NCBI GenBank assembly: GCA_020632495.1
Contig: JACKFL010000005.1
Coordinates: forward strand, 1,302,001 to 1,366,000
DNA length: 64,000 nucleotides
Direction: 5' to 3'
From: Candidatus Omnitrophota bacterium
GTDB taxonomy: Bacteria > Omnitrophota > Gorgyraeia > Zapsychrales > Zapsychraceae
In this document: in pieces, positions 15,601 through 24,000 of the stretch
Layout of the letters: each line of letters starts with the position of its first letter
How positions within the stretch are numbered: position 1 is the stretch's first letter
Notes under the pieces: generated by a model
Told to the model about the DNA's origin: nothing
Seen by the model: the letters and a program-made list of their open reading frames with translations, nothing else
The model's database searches: none
Translations under genes and position numbers: made by a program

Positions 15601-18056
15601 TGACTTCCCGCGAATTGGCGGAGTTGGCGGAAACGATGAGTGCGCGCGAATTGGCCGAGTTGGCGGAAACGATGTCGGCCCGCGAGTTGGCGGAGATGGC
15701 TGAGACTTTGTCCGCGCGACAATTGGCGGAAATGGCGGAGACGATGAGTTCGCGTCAGCTGGCAGAGATGGCCGAGACGATGACCGGTGCGCGGTTGCAG
15801 GATTTCCTGAAGACATTATCGCCGGCCCAATTGGCCGATGCCACCAAAACACTGACCGCGCGGGAATTGGCCGAGCTTGCCCCGACGCTGTCGAGTCAGC
15901 AGATGGCGGAATTGGCGAAAACTTTGACGGCCCGCGAACTGGCGGAGATGGCCGAAACCATGAGCGCGCGCCAACTGGCCGAACTGGCTGAGACCATGAC
16001 GTCACGTCAACTCGCCGAAGTTGCCGAGACGATGACCGGCGCGCGGCTGCAGGACTTCCTTAAGACTCTGTCGCCCGCTCAATTGGCTGACGCGACCAAG
16101 ACATTGACCGGACAGCAGGTCCGCGAATTGGCGGAGACGATGACATCGCGCGAGCTGGCCCAAATGGCGGAAACCCTGAGCGAACGCCAGCTGGCTGAAT
16201 TGGCCGAGACCATGTCGGAACGCCAGCTGGCCGATCTGGCCAAGACCGTGGCCGAACGGAATTTGATGGAAGACCTCGGCGCAACCCTGACCGAGACCCA
16301 GATGGCACGGTTGGCGGAAACATTGTCGCCCTCGCAGATCGCCCAAGTGGGCGACGTCCTGCTCGGCAAAGAGGCAACGAACCTGGCCGAGACATTAACG
16401 GAACGTCAATTGGCCCAACTGGGTGAAACCTTGACGATCGAGCAGATGGAAAAGCTGGCGTCCCAAGTGACCGGTTCCGCCGGACGCGAGTTGAGTGAAG
16501 ATGTCGTCGGTGTCGGATCCAGAGAGGTCTTGGAAAACATGACGTTCGAACAGATGATCGCGCGTATTCAAACTCGTAATATTATTGAGACGACCGAGGC
16601 CCTTACCCAGCGCGCTTTGGAACTGGGCGTTTCCAAAGCCGAAGTCGCCGCGGCTGCGGCCAATGACCGGTTGTTGCAGCTGGTCCTCGAAAAGGAAGGG
16701 CTCAATGTGGTGAGTTCTTCGTACGCGCGTGAAATCATGGCTATCAGTACGCGTGTCTTTTCCGGAAACGCCACCGCCGCCGACCGGGCCGCATTGCAAA
16801 ATATGATGGAGGCCTCAGCCTCACGCGGCATGAATTTCTTCGACGAACTGGCCCGGTCGGGTACCGCCAGCCTGGAAGAAGGCTTCCAGCCGGTTATCAA
16901 CGAAGGCGCGGTCGAGGTCCTGGAGGTCTTTGCCAAGGCCGGTGTTCAGCAGGGCAGCGGGCCGGTGATCAAATTGACGAGCCGTCAGGCCGCGCAACTC
17001 GGCGAGACGCTCACCGCCGAGCAGATGTCCAAACTCACACAGCAGTTGGGAACCGGTCAGGCCACAAATCTTGGGGAGACGTTAACGCAAAGCCAACTGC
17101 TGGAAATCACGCAGCAGCTCACCCCGCAGCAGATGAGTTATTTCGCGGAGACCTTGAGTCTGAATCAAATCAAGCAAGCGGCGGCGACGATGACGCCGGC
17201 GCAGGTGGCAGAGGCGGCGAAGACACTGACCGGCCGTGAGATCGCGGAATTGGCGGAGACGTTGACCGAAAAGCAGGTCAGAGAACTGTCGGAAACGATC
17301 GTCGAACAAAGCGTGGCCGATCTCGGCAAGACCCTGACCGCGCAGGAAATGACGGCGGTGACGGAAACATTCACGCGGCGGCAGATCGCCACGCTGGCCG
17401 AGACGCTGACCGAGTCACAACTGAAAGATGTTACCGAGGTCATCGGCGGCAATGCCACCGGATCTTTGACCGAGAAGTTCACCACCCAAGAATTAAAGAA
17501 TATCGCCGAAGCCCTCACCGGAGAACAGCTGGAACGGCTTGTTCAGAACGTGGGTGACGATGCCGGTATGGCCGTGCTGGAGCACGTGACCGGACTAGGG
17601 TCGCGTCAGGCCCTGGAGAGAATGCCGGCGAACCGCTTTATGATGGAGCTTTTGACCAAGGTCGAAGACAATGCCGTTGAGGCGCTGAGCCAGGCGGCCC
17701 GCGAATCCGGCGTTCCGGACGCGGTGATCCGCGCGGCCTCCAAGACGCGTAATCCCGTCGAGGAGTTGGCCACCGCCGTGGCGCGCGCGAACAATCAGGA
17801 GATTGTGACAAGTTCCTCCGCCCGTGATCTGATGGCCCTGTCCACGAGGGTCATGCAGGGCACCACGAATGAATTTGAAGAGGCTTTTGTTCAGCGCGCT
17901 ATCCGTGAGGCGCAAGCCCGCGGCGCCGATTATTTTGAGGAACTGGGACGCAAGGTCGTTGTCTCGGGAGAAGAAGGTATTGAGCAGGTCCTCAATCCGG
18001 ACCTGATCAATCAATTACGTCAGACCGCCATCCAAAAGGGATGGGTAACGCCGTAA
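6672..18056 (+). CDS. Giant secreted 12-residue-repeat protein, 3,794 aa
   Basis: Uninterrupted 11.4-kb gene. Regions by residue: 1-40 signal-like segment; 45-60 contains IFADGFESGD; 60-350 polar helices with many Gln and Asp; 358-537 Cys-rich segment 1; 564-745 Gly/Pro/Thr linker; 746-1160 four 72-residue helical modules each bracketed by DPC; 1189-1282 Cys-rich segment 2, closely like modules of the following protease; 1330-1540 charged coiled coil; 1540-1568 a hydrophobic helix; 1690-1853 domain A; 1856-2075 longer repeats around EDGTVKLTQ; 2089-3266 about 98 twelve-residue repeats with consensus LTSRQLAEMAET; 3266-3430 domain B, like A; 3434-3628 about 16 degenerate twelve-mers; 3628-3794 domain C. 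Export and surface display are inferred from the signal segment and the Cys pairs. No enzyme domain is visible. It is coupled to the genes on both sides. I know no described family of this architecture. Confidence 0.9.
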   Translation: MTSGTERTLRKFISTVTVVCFMTVNAVPFPGMPVFETREAAAESVRVPMPDPDSIFADGFESGDAVRWSDALDVDRTDEDPVTDVALSPTRGAATVNQMIVDSARASDQARAQSDFVDDAVIDRAGRQTDDVFNAFDDFSRGVNNQYAQLDQLFAAHNDLYSYINGLDRVSDQNAIDFNRQTDILAQQVDPMIQQSRNMANRATSVDRQLDSLSDSISKARMSQGPAGAAVAQVRQSVDATRRAFGELQAAAQHQGIKLGGRTGEIDGFLDGLSRNADDLDNYIQQQDAYLGRGKGFLDQARNAVGRLRDEAQVQQAYFEQAREYFRGSKITSDNNFTPVNNPAGIMRAGEHVNEDDLCQSLDENWYSFETCDDKCDYRPCLYKGGRGYTACYECPSPDSESCYDYGMIPLLHPFCGPGGFCQQTPEMWCGPPYTFTDKYKQTQTCTFCAMRKDECATKGVSGNGTWYPACQAACANTGGKCQFDGFYMEPDIWGHTDTLSCWRCEAPPPPSTCEDLKWGHTLKADCDANCNAPDMCVQGMFEMRAADEFLHRLARKAGMDPGRPPGGGDNGGPVGPGPESPEGPGGQPGGTPGGTPGEGGQAGGGGFAPGQGQGSGGRGGQEVPGGEGPDPTGTKPTPPAPGGTSSGGGATTVGGGEGPRPTGTQPTGTPAPTGEGGGTTTSGEKPGGEERTPPPTPSRPKPPESVERPQKPAGTKPEQPTGVKTENPPQVELKSEPTPTQEAKDPCEGRRAFETPAPDESDLKKNMRSRMLEAARGGAGTFREFQSSIMDNTNASDQEIAAYGELMNELQAWSSDPCNGRTRAPGGTSSGSGGESPQPTPTESPAPTTEQPRPTETTSQTPADPCAGKRSFASPAEGESGDKRAMRNRIIHSMRDGSESFRGFIESMIGENSTANEIERRLFVELIKELQDWAKDPCNNRQREAVTPTRETPSAPAPAAGTGTQGEDPCAGKRTFFQSPDNESAGKKAMRTRMINAMRAGAEAFQTLQSDVMDGSSSSPDDIRDYGELMQELRAWANDPCNPSSRSRGGTSSGGGSEAPRPTPTTSTPPRTSQPREGATTASRAPDPCAGKRAFGTPPAGEDQRKTSLRRRFIAAAQDGGDTFNTFYQRNMENGSDETKRWLRELMDEAALMLRDPCFNKNAESQNATASRPRLTEQGTEYLAAGGCANSPGLINKDSCEGYCRYRNRDNGLSTACIPTLKAPNGEQCYACPGTPEATHPGQPGCYQIGKMTKVGCESICENKCEGDGTAPNTEQCWRCKADAQWTQAPETRQVPQQSEDPKPEERDPYANRRTRDGRVVPTYASRGEEMTDEDRAKAAAQLAAMFETGQQQGGVADANYEQTREQYNTNISIQEQIRAEQRREWQKMEEKYAEWNRRHQEFLAQPTAHEQFLIDKAEEEQRIDREKDELRSEISSIQGRMLNEIREEIKENSDLYDPYILKYISVAAEMQHETRRLEAMAIRGMMIAQMRIKAIDLYMEQHAAELEEKPYLKRYLTRMKLQAQLREIENQQTILETTLLVRVGLLIDVIVFLATLGSSAVGKGMMAAEEAAMRTTLAAARSQAGKGTAYVVGEVLVPRVGEMGAGEAFAAANARFWGTQAARETGEALTTSAARNAFTTGSTELAGRGAKELVEEGGELLGREGGEALASGARRETSEALARELGEEASEEVVSPGVRELLENWTLDNDFMLKMNILAKGEAEAMASLLRRGAELGMSKAEMAAYSSLDDLMREITERGGGKIVQYATRFGPGETLTQEVVGLGVRILKGSTKEGDAALLRRLVQDFERQGLNFFDELARSGTLGDDGFQQLFLKEGINTMRNFFARNAGSDAAEGTVRLTANQVQNILNNATARMTQEQIEAVGRMGIQAAEDGTVRLTQEQMRRFGLEGVEAAADGTVKLTQGQLNQMLNRAGQEVTEATVRMTEQELAAMGRLGLQAAEDGTVKLTQQQMQSFAREGIEVAADGTVKLTRNQINQLLNQAGREATEATIRMSQQQLDDIARVAGGQLDETLILSKNQINQLLSQAGDAAAGMGDETVRLTQQQLKNMLGSGNRQGAVDLARTLTGRELAEAAETMSARELAELAETLTTRQLAEMAETMGPRQMAELMETLSERKMAELAETLTARQLAETAKTMTGRELAEMAETLSGRQLAEMAETLSAQQLAELAETLTSRQLAEMAETLTGRQLAEMAETLTSRQLAEMAETMTSRQLAEMAETLTSRQLAEMAETLSSRQLAEMAETMTGARLQDFLKTLSPAQLADATKTLTSRELAEMAETMTTRELAEIAETLSTQQLAEMAETLSARQLAEMAETLSARQMAELAETLTSRQLAEMAETLTSRQLAEMAETLSSRQLAEMAETLSSRQLAEMAETLSERQIAELAETLTERNLPELARTLTSRELAEQAPTLTGAALQDALKTLTPAQLQDLTRTMTSRELAEAARTLSSRELAEMAETLSARQLAEMAETLSSRQLAELAETLTSRQLAEMAETLSSRQLAELAETLTSRQLAEMAETMTSRQLAEVAETMTGARLQDFLKTLSPAQLADATKTLTSRELAEMAETMSARELAEIAETLSTRQLAEMAETLSSRQLAEMAETLSSRQLAEMAETMTGARLQDFLKTLSPAQLTDAAKTLSSRELAEMAETMTARELAEIAETLSTRQLAEMAETMSSRQLAEMAETLSSRQLAEMAETMTGARLQDFLKTLSPAQLADATKTLTSRELAEMAETMSARELAEIAETLSSRQLAEMAETLSSRQLAEMAETLSARQLAEMAETMSARQVAELAETLTARNMSELAETLVGRGFAEQAETLTGAALQDALKTLTPAQLQDLTRTMTSRELAEAARTLTSRELAEMAETLTSRQLAEMAETLSSRQLAEMAETLSSRQLAELAETLSARQLAEMAETMGSRQLAELAETMTGARLQDFLKTLSPAQLADATKTLTSRELAELAETMSARELAELAETMSARELAEMAETLSARQLAEMAETMSSRQLAEMAETMTGARLQDFLKTLSPAQLADATKTLTARELAELAPTLSSQQMAELAKTLTARELAEMAETMSARQLAELAETMTSRQLAEVAETMTGARLQDFLKTLSPAQLADATKTLTGQQVRELAETMTSRELAQMAETLSERQLAELAETMSERQLADLAKTVAERNLMEDLGATLTETQMARLAETLSPSQIAQVGDVLLGKEATNLAETLTERQLAQLGETLTIEQMEKLASQVTGSAGRELSEDVVGVGSREVLENMTFEQMIARIQTRNIIETTEALTQRALELGVSKAEVAAAAANDRLLQLVLEKEGLNVVSSSYAREIMAISTRVFSGNATAADRAALQNMMEASASRGMNFFDELARSGTASLEEGFQPVINEGAVEVLEVFAKAGVQQGSGPVIKLTSRQAAQLGETLTAEQMSKLTQQLGTGQATNLGETLTQSQLLEITQQLTPQQMSYFAETLSLNQIKQAAATMTPAQVAEAAKTLTGREIAELAETLTEKQVRELSETIVEQSVADLGKTLTAQEMTAVTETFTRRQIATLAETLTESQLKDVTEVIGGNATGSLTEKFTTQELKNIAEALTGEQLERLVQNVGDDAGMAVLEHVTGLGSRQALERMPANRFMMELLTKVEDNAVEALSQAARESGVPDAVIRAASKTRNPVEELATAVARANNQEIVTSSSARDLMALSTRVMQGTTNEFEEAFVQRAIREAQARGADYFEELGRKVVVSGEEGIEQVLNPDLINQLRQTAIQKGWVTP
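8907..10151 (+). repeat. Four DPC-bounded helical modules
   Basis: Four diverged copies of a module of about 72 residues start near 8907, 9264, 9576 and 9933. Each begins D-P-C-[AE]-G-[KR]-R-x-F, has a basic helix with R-x-R and a central E/Q-F or T-F step, ends in [EQ]-L-x-x-[WL]-x-x-D-P-C and is followed by a Pro/Thr/Ser/Gly-rich linker. The Cys at each end probably forms one disulfide closing the module. The linker lengths differ while module length is kept. Confidence 0.8.
12238..12890 (+). repeat. EDGTVKLTQ-type longer repeats
   Basis: Six to seven copies of a unit of about 30 residues in the giant protein, alternating AEDGTVRLTQEQ-like and EATVRMTEQEL-like halves, each ending in a short Gln/Asn-rich helix. 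They lead into the twelve-residue array and share its [LM]-T-x-x-Q step, so the short repeat may have arisen from this longer unit. Confidence 0.75.
12936..16468 (+). repeat. Array of about 98 twelve-residue (36-bp) repeats
   Basis: In-frame coding tandem array with consensus [LM]-[TS]-[SA]-R-[QE]-L-A-E-[ML]-A-E-T; 36 bp per unit, almost no length change over 3.5 kb (one 39-bp unit near 16252). Marker variants repeat at exact multiples of 36 bp: the TGARLQDF unit has its ATG at 13476, 14340, 14592, 14844, 15528, 15780 and 16032 (steps 864, 252, 252, 684, 252, 252), and the TGAALQDA unit recurs 1,224 bp apart (13980 and 15204). This shows nested duplication of 7-unit and 34-unit blocks. Confidence 0.95.
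16972..17555 (+). repeat. Second, degenerate twelve-residue repeat tract
   Basis: About 16 further copies of the same 12-residue pattern between domains B and C of the giant protein, with more varied residues (for example GETLTAEQMSKL and AETLTESQLKDV). The [LM]-T-x-x-[QE]-[LIM] step is kept while the central A-E-M-A-E is not, suggesting an older tract that has not been homogenised like the main array. Confidence 0.8.
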
Positions 18057-18058
18057 GT

Positions 18059-21000
18059 ATGAAAAATAAAATCAACATCTATTTGCTGACATTGGGCATG
18101 CTGTGCCTGCCGGCTGTCGTGCAGGCACAGGTTTCCGATCAAATGCAGAACCGGTTCAACAACGCCGTCAATCAAGGACAGCGCGGAGTCGACGGGCTGC
18201 TCAATGAGATCGTGTCTATGCCCGACGGGCCGAGTAAGGATTGGCAGATGCGGCAGTTCGGCGAGGCCTACCAGAAGGCGCAGGAAGATTTAGCCCTGCC
18301 CGGCCAGGAAGCCGCGCGGCGGGCGCGCGATCAACAGCGCGCCCAGGAAGAGCGGGAACGCCGGCGTAATAAGGATAAGGAAGGCGAGGAAGGCGGCGAC
18401 AACAATCAGGGGGGCAATCAGGGAGGCAACCAAGGGGGCAATCAGGGTGGTAATCAAGGCGGCGGCACCGGCGGTGGGGGGGCATCTTATACGGACTTTA
18501 CCGATATGGAAATTGTTACGGATCCGTGGGGACGCATAATTGAAATCAAGGAAAAGGAAACACCTCCTCCGACGCCTCCGCCTGATCCGAACAACCCCAA
18601 CCAGCCGCAACAACCGCCGCAGCCGCAGGGTCCGGAAGAACCCGGCGACGTTCCGGAGTTGCATGAATTTGACGCCGATAAGGACGGCCAGTTGACGGCC
18701 TCCGAACTGGAGCATTGGCGCCGGGCCTGGGAAGACTGGATGAAGAAGAAGGAAGAATGGGATAAGGAACAGCAGAAGAAGGAAGAGGAAGGCCAGGGCG
18801 GCGGACCCGGCGGTGGTCCCGGCGGCGGAGGTGGCGATGATGACGGCGACGACGGAGACGCTGACGACGACGCGACACGCATGTTCCGGCTCAATTGCTG
18901 GTACTGTAAAGATATGCCGTTGCAGCATCAATGCGAGGACGGTTTTATCGGCGGGTGTACGCCCGATCCTTGCGAAGGCGTGCGCGAGTGCTGGGAGTGG
19001 ACCGAGACCGCCATCGACGGGTCCACGGTCACCTGTCACAGTTGCGACGAAAAGGATGTGGATCCGTGTGAACGGTTCCAGATGACCAGCAATTCCAACT
19101 GCGACAATCGGTGCCCCGAAGGCGCAGCCGTTTGCGAGGAGGTCCGGATTGATCCCGCGACCGGCACCATTCGTGGGCAGTCGGTGATGCGCGACGACCT
19201 GAAATGTTACCGCTGCAAGGACATCACCAAGGGGTGCGTGGAAGCGGATATGATGGACCAGGATTCCTGTCTGGATTACTGTCACGGTGTCGGCGAGTGC
19301 GTTCCCGGAGGCAAGGCGCCGAACGGTGAACAGTGCTACGAATGTCACGAGACTATCGATGACCGGAATTGTTATCAGATCGACAAGCAAACTTGGATCG
19401 GATGCAAGTCCCTGTGCGAACAGGAAGGCGGGCGCTGTCTGGCCGACGGCCGCGCGCCGAACGGCGAAATGTGCTGGAAGTGCTACAACAAGACGGAACT
19501 GGAAGGGTGCCTGCAGTACGGATACCTGGACGCCGATAAATGTTCCGATGAATGTCACGGTGTGGGCGAATGTTCGCCGTCGCTGCGGGCTCCCAACGGC
19601 GAAACATGCTATGAGTGTGTGAAGGACGACGAAAAGGGCTGTGTGCAAAGCGATCTGATGACCATCCGCATGTGCGAAAGCTATTGTATGGATGCGGGCG
19701 GACAATGTGTCGCGGGAGAACGCGCGCCTAACGGGGAGCAGTGTTTCAAATGCGAAAATGAGACCGACGGCAAGGATTGTGCTTCGCAGGACAAATTCAG
19801 CAAAGATACCTGCGACCTGTACTGCAAGGACATCGGCGAATGTCTGCCCGACGGTATCGCGCCGAACAATGAGCCGTGTTTCTATTGCAAGGAGATAGGC
19901 GGTTACCAGCAAAAATGCGGTTTGCTGGAGTTGGGCGTCGGCGGATGTCCGGGGACTTGTTCCGAGGATGAAGATTGCCGGACGGTCACCTTGGAAGATC
20001 AGACCGTTTGCCACAAGTGTTCCGTTAAGGAAACTGAAGACGACAAGTGCGAGGCGGCCGAAGCGCTGCCGGGTGACTGTCCGGGCAGCTGTTCGGAAGA
20101 TGAGGACTGTGAGCCGAGTATTCTGGCCGACGGAACCAAGTGCCACAATTGCCATCCCAAAGAAGATAACTGTGAAGATTACGGTTTTACCGAACAATGT
20201 CCGCAGGGGCAAGTATGCCATCCGGCCGCCACATTGTCGGGTAAGGAGTGCTGCGAATGCCGGCCGGAGATTATCAAAGATCCGTGTGAGCAGGCCGAGG
20301 CGCTGCCGGGAGATTGTCCGGGGAGCTGTTCGTCGGATGAGAACTGTGAGCCCAGCATCTTGGCGGACGGGACCCGTTGTCACAGTTGCGTGGAAAAAGA
20401 AGCGTGCGAAAAGGCCGAGGCGCTGCCGGGAGATTGTCCGGGGAGCTGTTCGTCGGATGAGAACTGTGAGCCCAGTATCTTGGCGGACGGGACCCGTTGT
20501 CATAGTTGCGTGGAAAAAGAAGCGTGTGAAAAGGCCGAGGCGCTGCCGGGAGATTGTCCGGGGAGCTGTTCGTCGGATGAGAATTGTGAGCCCAGTATTT
20601 TGGCGGACGGGACCCGTTGCTACAATTGTGTGGAAAAAGAAGCTTGCGAAAGGGCCGAGGCACAGCCCGGTGACTGCCCCGGCAGTTGTTCTTCCGCGCA
20701 GACCTGCGATCCGAGCATCTTGCCGGACGGGACCCGCTGTCACAATTGCGTGGACAAGCATCCGTGCGAGGTCGCGGAGGCGCTGGCCGGGGATTGTCCG
20801 GGAACATGTTCGACGGATCAGGTGTGTGATCCTTCAATCCTGGCCGACGGGACCCGGTGCCACATGTGCCGGGAAAAACCGGATCCGTGTCTGGATGTCC
20901 AGTGCCCGGCGAATACCGATTGTAAGACGTATGAATGCGTGGACGGTGACTGCATCGGAACGAACAAAGAAGGGTCCTGCGACGATCAGGATAAGTGTAC

Positions 21001-24000
21001 GTCCGGTGATCAGTGTTCCGCCGGAGAATGCCGGGGCACGCCTGCCGAGGTACCGGCAGCGACGCCGTGTATGTCCTACAGCTGCGATCCGGCCGCCGGC
21101 ATCAAACAGGAGCCGAAGACAGGAAGCATCTGTGACGACGGCGATCCGTGTACCGGCGGGGATGCCTGCCAGCAGGACGGCAGCTGCCGCGGGCGACCGA
21201 TAACCGGATGCGATTCGGACTGCGAACGAGTACTTCCGGGCAGTACCAGCGACGCGGGTTGCGGGGGCAAGTGTCCGTCGGCGTTGTGTGAAAAAACTCC
21301 GGTCTACGGCGCGAACAACGCCACCGGCATCGCCTACTATTGTTATCAATGCAAGGACGATCCGTGCGCGAACGTTCAGTGCCCCGCGTCCACGGATTGT
21401 GTCAATCATACCTGTGTGAACGGTGACTGTGTGGCGGAAAACAAGGAAGGTCCGTGTGATGACAACGACAAGTGTACCGGCAATGATCAATGTTCGGCCG
21501 GTGAATGCCGCGGAACGCCCGTAGAACCGCCGTCGGACACGGCCTGCATGAGCTACCGCTGCGACGCGGCCACCGGACAAATCAAGGAAGAACCCAAGGC
21601 CGGACAGTCCTGTGATGACGGCGATGTCTGCACCGGTCAGGACCAATGCCAGGCCGACGGCTCCTGCAAGGGACGTCCGATCACCGGCTGCGCCAAGACT
21701 TGTGAGGAAGCGGATTTAAAACCGGGCGTTTGTCCGGGAGACTGCAATCCTCCATCCAGTTGTTCGCCGTCCGATTTACCAAACGGAACGAAATGTCATA
21801 TGTGCTATGCCACGGATATTGCCGGTGATTGTCAATCCGCGGGGATGGCTGACGGCGGCTGCCCGGGAATATGCGATCTGGGCGAAAAGTGTATCGCCGA
21901 AAGGGTAAACGGGGTTCTTTGCCATGCCTGCGATAAAGATGAATGTTATTACGCCTCGATGCAACCCGGAGGATGCCCCGGGACATGCCAGAGCAAGAAG
22001 GAATGTGAATCGGCCACCATCAGCGGACAGGAATGTCACCGTTGCGCTCCGTCCAAGGATGAAACCCAGTGCAGCTACGGCTACGCTCCCGGTTCGTGCG
22101 ACGGCCATGCCTGCAGTTCCGATGAGAAGTGCTTCCAGATCGACGGGCCGTGTTTTGCCTGCCGTAAGTGGACCTGTGATCCGCCGTTGATGGACGCCGA
22201 CGGGTGTCCGCAGTGTCATGCCAGCGGAGGCAAGTGCTGGCCGATCATGACGCTGGCCTCCGAAGTCGGTAACGCGCCCCAGTGTTTCCGCTGCGATAAA
22301 CCGCAAAGCTGTGAGGAGTACGGGCAGTTGAGCGCCTGCTTCGAATGCCCGCCGGGGACGCTTTGCATCCCGGGCCGGACCATCGTTGATCAATACACGG
22401 GCGACGCCTTCCGCTGTGTGAACTGTTTGCGTCCAACCAAGATTGAAGTGACCTACGTCATCATTATCATCGAAACGCCGCGTTATCGCGTGGTGCTCGG
22501 GGATGACGGCAAGGAACGTTTCGAGCCGCTCTCCGTGATGGCCCTGGCCAAGCAGGAGGGTGGTAAAGTTATGAACACCGTCGGCGAATGGAAGAAGATT
22601 ACCAGCATGTTCGGCGGCCTGAACGCTGGACTTGGGCCGGCCGGTTTCGTGACTTCGGGTAATATCAGCATGGACCAGCTGTCCGGAATTCTTCAAAGCC
22701 AGTTGGATAAGGGCGGCAGCTTCACGACCGGATGTTTCGACGATGCCGTCGGTCAGGCCGATCAAGATGCCGCGCAGCAGGGGCTGCCGACCAGTGAGGA
22801 CATGCAGGGGATCAGCAAGGAGCGCAAGAAGGATAAGGAGCTCCGTGACAAGGAAGTCCTCACTAAAGAGCAGATGAAAGAAGCGGATGAGGCCGGTACG
22901 CCGGCGGTGACCGGGCCGATCGTGGCGTGCGGCAACGAAGGCCGCGAAAAGGTCTTTAAGATCTACGATGCCGCCGGCCGGCTCATCGACACGGTCACCC
23001 AGGATATGTTGTCGATGAATCCCAATATCATTTCTGAGAAACTGAGCCTCGCCCAACATTTTTCAGACATATCGGTCCAAATGGGAGGCCAAGGGATCGC
23101 CGACTATGTACAGCGCTTCACGGGGCTGCCGGTGCGCGAGATGCAGAGTTATGCCGCACAGATTCAGAAGTACAAGAGCATGGCGGACAAGGCCGTGTCG
23201 CTGACTGAACAACGCAAGCGCGAGAAAGGCAAGAAGCGGGGTGACGAGCCGGAGGAAGAAGTCTTCCCGAACGATCCGCTTTACCAGGCGCCGGGCGCGA
23301 AAAAGAAGAAGAAACTGCTCGGCATCCTGGGCAGCGCCAAGAAAGCCGCGCCGATCACTATCGGCAGCACCATGAAGATGGGTGGCGGCCAAACCATCGG
23401 CGGGGGATCGGACCGGGGCGGCAGTGAAGAAGAGATCAAAGATCAGTGGGGGCTGCATGAAATCGGTTACACACCGTGGACCGATCCCGACTCCGCCTGG
23501 AACGTCGTTCCCGCTACTGAACGCAATATCACCGTGGCCGTAGTCGACTCCGGTCTGGATATGGGGCATCCGGACGCGCCGGAATTTATCTGGACCAACC
23601 CCAAAGAAATTCCCGGCAACGGTGTGGATGACGACGGCAACGGCTTTGTCGACGACGTTCACGGATGGAACTTCTTGACGGAAAGCCACGACTTTACGGA
23701 CCGCCGCGGTCACGGGACATTTGTCGCCGGGATCATTGCCGCCAAGACCAATAACGGCATCGGGATCGCGGGGATCAATCCGGGCGCCGTGATCATGCCG
23801 GTCGTGGTGGCCAATGAGGAAGGGGAGACGGACAGCTTGGCGATCTTCCGCGGGATCAATTACGCGGTCAATCACGGGGCGCGTGTCATTAACGTCAGTC
23901 TCGGGGCGCCGGGTGTTTCCAAGATCGAACAGCTGGCGATTCAACGCGCGTACGATATGGGCGCGCTGGTGGTGGTAGCCGCCGGGAACACCAACGACGA

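Noticed and set aside
12936..16468. The 36-bp array could be taken for a CRISPR array
   Set aside because: There are no unique spacers; each unit is coding, in frame, and the units vary at silent positions.
12936..17555. TAL-effector-like DNA-binding repeats (LTPAQV motif)
   Set aside because: TAL repeats have 33-35 residues with two variable residues; here the unit has 12 residues and the protein has an export signal.
18290..20761. Long minus-strand reading frame of 823 codons opposite the protease stalk
   Set aside because: It mirrors the Cys-rich repeats of the plus strand, has no ribosome binding site, and its composition (strings of Thr, Ala, Arg) is what results from reading biased GC-rich codons backwards.
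21776..23059. Minus-strand frame of 427 codons
   Set aside because: Opposite the subtilisin linker; no domain, no start signal, and the plus-strand gene has a complete catalytic triad downstream in frame.
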